A DNA stretch of 64,000 bases. It comes from Demequina muriae (lineage in GTDB: Bacteria > Actinomycetota > Actinomycetes > Actinomycetales > Demequinaceae). Under the pieces are notes generated by a model. It searched no databases. It was given only the letters and a program-made list of their open reading frames with translations, and was not told the DNA's origin. Location of the stretch: NCBI RefSeq assembly GCF_030418295.1, contig NZ_JAUHQA010000001.1, positions 806,001-870,000 on the forward strand, written 5' to 3'. Both the position numbers and the translations under genes were made by a program. Every line of letters starts with the position of its first letter. Position 1 is the stretch's first letter. Below are positions 61,513-64,000 of the stretch, in pieces.

Positions 61513-61549
61513 ACGCCGGCGACCACCCGTGTGGGGCGGTCGCCGGCGT
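61513..61549. terminator. Bidirectional terminator
   Basis: 12-bp arms ACGCCGGCGACC (61513-61524) and GGTCGCCGGCGT (61538-61549) lie between the convergent mannosyltransferase and FKBP genes. Confidence 0.8.
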
Positions 61550-61573
61550 GCTGGCGTTCGTCGTGGTGCGGGG

Positions 61574-62548
61574 CTACGCCACCGCGAGGATGTCGACCAC
61601 GAACACGAGCGTGGAGTCGGCGGGAATCGCCTCGGACTCCTGCTCTCCGTAGCCGAGCTCCGGCGGGATCACCAGCAGTACCTGGCTGCCGACGGTCTGG
61701 CCCGCGAGGCCCTGGGTCCAGCCCTCGATGAGCTGGCCCTCCTGGAACGCGAACAGCGTGGGCTCGCCGCGGTCCCAGGACGAGTCGAACTGCTCGCCGT
61801 CCCAGATCCATCCGGTGTAGTGCGCGATGACGGTGTCCCCGAGCTCGACGACCTCGCCATCGGCCGGCCCCTCGATGAGCTGCTGGACCTCCAGCTCGGT
61901 GGGCATCTCGGCGTCGCCGACCTCGACGGACGGCACGCCCGCCTCGTCGAGCGTGACGGTCGGAAGGCCCTCGGCGGGGTCCACAGCCTCGCCCTCGGCG
62001 CGGTCGAGAGGATCGATCACATCCGTGATGGTCATCGCCATATAGATCGCCGCGTTCGGAGTGTCCGTGGCGGTCTGGTCGATCGTGGCGAAGATGACGT
62101 CCGAGCCGACCGACGATCCAGCCAGCGCGTTGTACAGCGCGGGCTCCAGGGACGTCTCCGAGACGAGCAGGGACTCAGGTGCGTCGGACTCGTAGGTCGA
62201 GAACAGCTGAGAGCCATCGGTGCCGGAGGTGATGGTGTAGTCGACGGTCACGACCTGGCCGGACTCGACGGCGGCGCCGTCGCCGTCCTCGACGATGCGG
62301 GTCGCGGTGCCGGAGATCGTGCTGGGGGTCTCGACCGTCAGGGTCGGGATGCCGTCACCGTCTTCCTCCCACGTGATCTCGTCGAGCATCGCGACGTCCT
62401 GGGCGTTCCCGAACTCGGTGGTCTCGGTGCCGCCGGCCCCGTCAGTGGGGCTGGGAGACGCGCTCGCCTCGTCGTCAGTCCCGGAGGCGCAGCCCGCCAG
62501 GACGAGCGTGGCCGCTGCGACGGCGGCGATGGGCAGGTGCTTCTTCAC
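61574..62548 (-). CDS. FKBP-type peptidyl-prolyl isomerase lipoprotein
   Basis: 324 aa. Lipoprotein signal (AAVAAATLVLAGC, Cys ~20), a Ser/Thr/Asp linker, a degenerate FKBP domain at ~75-180 and a complete FKBP domain at ~225-324: GDTVIAHYTGWIWDGEQFDSSWDRGEPTLFAFQEGQLIEGWTQGLAGQTVGSQVLLVIPPELGYG. Acts on secreted proteins at the outer membrane face. GTG at 62548 with GAGGAG about ten bases upstream. Confidence 0.9.
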   Translation of the reverse strand: MKKHLPIAAVAAATLVLAGCASGTDDEASASPSPTDGAGGTETTEFGNAQDVAMLDEITWEEDGDGIPTLTVETPSTISGTATRIVEDGDGAAVESGQVVTVDYTITSGTDGSQLFSTYESDAPESLLVSETSLEPALYNALAGSSVGSDVIFATIDQTATDTPNAAIYMAMTITDVIDPLDRAEGEAVDPAEGLPTVTLDEAGVPSVEVGDAEMPTELEVQQLIEGPADGEVVELGDTVIAHYTGWIWDGEQFDSSWDRGEPTLFAFQEGQLIEGWTQGLAGQTVGSQVLLVIPPELGYGEQESEAIPADSTLVFVVDILAVA

Positions 62549-62650
62549 GCTGAAGTACTCCTCGATTGGGGGAAAAAAGCCGTCCGCCACCGTATCCCAC
62601 GGCCGGGACGCACTCGGTCAACCCCTGGGGCGCGCGAATCGTTCCCGGGT

Positions 62651-63097
62651 TCAATCCACGCCGCGAGGCCCGAACAGGCGGGACAGCACGATCGCGGAAC
62701 GCGTCGAATCCACCTGGGGGGCGAGGCGCACCTTCTCGAGTGCCACCTCGAGGTGAGGAGGATTGCGCGCGCGGATGCGGACGATCGCGTCGGCGCTGCC
62801 CGTGACCGTGAACGCCTCGTCGACGTCGGGGATCCCGCTGAGGACTCGTCGCAGTTCATGCGGAGCCACCGTGCCGCGGCAGAACAGCTCCACATAGGCC
62901 TCTGTCGAGCGACCGTCGATCTCGGGGTCGATGAGCACCGTGAAGCCCTGGATCACATCGTCGGCGATCATCCGATCCATGCGGCGCTTCACCGCGGAAG
63001 GCGACAGCCCCACCCGGTCGCCCATCTCCGCATAACTGGCCCGAGCATCGTCCCTCAGAAGTGCGAGGATGCTCCTGTCGAGGTCATCGATGGCCAT
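62651..63097 (-). CDS. Lrp/AsnC-family transcriptional regulator
   Basis: 148 aa. HTH: LDRSILALLRDDARASYAEMGDRVGLSPSAVKRRMDRM. The C-terminal RAM domain (AYVELFCRGTVAPHELRRVL...VTGSADAIVRIRARNPPHLEVALEKV) binds the effector amino acid. ATG at 63097. Divergent from the ornithine cyclodeaminase gene, which it probably controls in response to arginine or ornithine. Confidence 0.9.
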   Translation of the reverse strand: MAIDDLDRSILALLRDDARASYAEMGDRVGLSPSAVKRRMDRMIADDVIQGFTVLIDPEIDGRSTEAYVELFCRGTVAPHELRRVLSGIPDVDEAFTVTGSADAIVRIRARNPPHLEVALEKVRLAPQVDSTRSAIVLSRLFGPRGVD

Positions 63098-63138
63098 CAA
63101 GGCCTCCCTGCTTCGCCGGATTCCTGCGCGTAGCCTTG

Positions 63139-63219
63139 AGAATACGCATGTGACCCGCGCCTGAGTCAAGACTTTCGCACGATCTGGTTGACACACTGGG
63201 GTGACGAGGCGACTAGACG
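63139..63219. promoter_or_regulatory. Divergent promoter region lrp / ornithine cyclodeaminase
   Basis: On the minus strand TTGACT (63169-63164) and TATTCT (63144-63139) are 19 bp apart. On the plus strand TTGACA (63188-63193) is followed by GACTAG (63211) at 17 bp or TAGACG (63214) at 20 bp. Lrp sites are expected here but none is certain. Confidence 0.4.
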
Positions 63220-63258
63220 AAGGGGTCGAGGCCTGATTGCGACGTCTGGGAGGGCGAC

Positions 63259-64000
63259 ATGGTGCAGTTCGTAGGGGTTCCGCAGATGCGGGCGTGGGTA
63301 TCCGAGGCGGGACCGGAGCGGATCATCGCCGGGCTGACCGAGGCGGTCGAGCAGGACCTGCTGCATTGGCGTCGGTTCGACAAGATCCCCAGGGTCGCCT
63401 CCCACTCCCCCGTGGGCGTCATCGAGCTCATGCCGACGTCCGACGGCTCCCTCTACGCGTTCAAGTACGTCAACGGGCACCCGTCCAACCCGTCGCGAGG
63501 CCTGCAGACCGTGACCGCTTTCGGGATGCTTGCGGACGTCGCGACGGGATACCCGCTGCTGATCTCCGAGATGACGGTGCTGACGGCCCTGCGCACGGCG
63601 GCCACTTCCGCCGTCGCGGCCCGCGCTCTGGCGCGACCGGACTCCCGAGTGCACGCACTGATCGGAGCCGGCAGCCAGTCGGAGTTCCAGGCGATCGCGG
63701 TCCGTGCCGCGCTGGGCATCGACACGGTGCGCGTGTGGGACACCGACCCGGCGGCACTCGCGAAGTTCGAGCGCAATGCCCGCGCCCTGGGCTTCGACGT
63801 TCACCTGGCGTCGTCGGCGGCGGACGCCCTCGCAGGAGCCGACATCGTCACCACGTGCACGGCCGACAAGTCGAACGCCCACGTGCTTGAGGCCTCCATG
63901 GTCGCGCCCGGCACCCACATCAACGCGATCGGCGGCGACTGCCCCGGCAAGACCGAGCTCGACCCTGAGATCCTGCGCCGCGCCGCGGTGATCGCCGTCG
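63259..64000 (+). CDS. Ornithine cyclodeaminase (partial)
   Basis: The first 247 codons are present; the gene runs off the right edge. Mu-crystallin/OCD family: converts L-ornithine to L-proline and ammonia with NAD+. RRFDKIPRVASHSPVGVIELMPTSDG carries the substrate arginine and lysine positions, TALRTAATSAVAARALARPDS follows, and the NAD motif is LIGAGSQSEFQAIA; the late segment reads INAIGGDCPGKTELDPEIL, where the OCD form replaces the alanine-dehydrogenase-like form. ATG at 63259 with GGGAGGG. Confidence 0.88.
   Translation, partial: MVQFVGVPQMRAWVSEAGPERIIAGLTEAVEQDLLHWRRFDKIPRVASHSPVGVIELMPTSDGSLYAFKYVNGHPSNPSRGLQTVTAFGMLADVATGYPLLISEMTVLTALRTAATSAVAARALARPDSRVHALIGAGSQSEFQAIAVRAALGIDTVRVWDTDPAALAKFERNARALGFDVHLASSAADALAGADIVTTCTADKSNAHVLEASMVAPGTHINAIGGDCPGKTELDPEILRRAAVIAV

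Overview
The window looks like chromosome of a high-GC (about 70%) actinobacterium, most likely of the order Micrococcales; Demequinaceae, Cellulomonadaceae or Microbacteriaceae would all fit, and the genus is a guess. The evidence is a coproporphyrin-dependent haem pathway (ChdC, CgoX, CpfC), many GTG starts, 4-bp ATGA/GTGA overlaps inside operons, and actinobacterial gene neighbourhoods: mfd-lipoprotein-mazG, eno-ftsB-DUF501-ppx-tRNA, glmU-prs, and rsmI/metG/tatD/rpf/rsmA/ispE. There are no phage genes, transposases or CRISPR arrays. Almost all of the window is core or near-core genome.

Layout. 1-2385: start of a large secreted LamG/Ig-domain protein, cut by the window edge, behind a double LacI-type operator. 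2580-6233: NDH-2, then a sulfur-stress module (CstR-like repressor, 52-aa cysteine-rich protein, CoA-disulfide reductase-rhodanese fusion) around a CsoR-family operator. 6389-12064: haem operon cpfC-chdC-cgoX-hemE on the minus strand, divergent hemA. 12153-17144: iron-regulated siderophore uptake (two FecCD permeases, ATPase, lipoprotein, siderophore-interacting protein) behind a DtxR/IdeR box. 17222-27087: phoH, uppS, hemolysin III, small membrane proteins, DUF4307, greA, rlmC, an AI-2E-family protein, msrA, a CE7 esterase and a Bax-inhibitor-like protein. 27164-36011: tRNA, ppx, DUF501, ftsB, eno, mazG, lipoprotein and mfd, all on the minus strand. 36159-41987: plus-strand run of a divergent S-adenosylhomocysteine-hydrolase-like protein, an amidohydrolase, a DUF985 cupin and a polar-amino-acid-type ABC transporter. 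41996-45306: GH65 phosphorylase with beta-phosphoglucomutase. 45446-51085: pth, rplY, DUF1206, PAP2, prs, glmU. 51339-59921: tRNA-Gln, TetR, mscL, a 19-bp tandem repeat, ispE, rsmA, an Rpf-like protein, tatD, metG, a VanY-type peptidase and rsmI. 59986-64000: protein O-mannosyltransferase, FKBP lipoprotein, Lrp regulator and a partial ornithine cyclodeaminase.

How parts fit together. The haem and siderophore blocks are adjacent and both concern iron supply and use. The CstR-like regulator, its operator and the persulfide/CoA-disulfide reductase form a self-contained reactive-sulfur response. The AdoHcy-hydrolase-like and deaminase genes overlap by 4 bp and suggest salvage of an adenosyl or inosyl thioether. 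The phosphorylase and phosphoglucomutase turn an alpha-disaccharide into glucose 6-phosphate.

Most unusual signals. (1) An octamer GCCGATGC/GCATCGGC occurs about 60 times by eye and as inverted pairs in terminators. (2) Three intergenic hairpin elements of about 90-97 bp (6261, 27276, 51203) appear related. (3) A seven-copy 19-bp repeat contains the ispE stop codon. (4) A tRNA with a UAA anticodon has a short variable loop. (5) The AdoHcy-hydrolase-like protein lacks catalytic histidines. Counts and alignments were made by eye. No stretch longer than about 300 bases lacks a gene.
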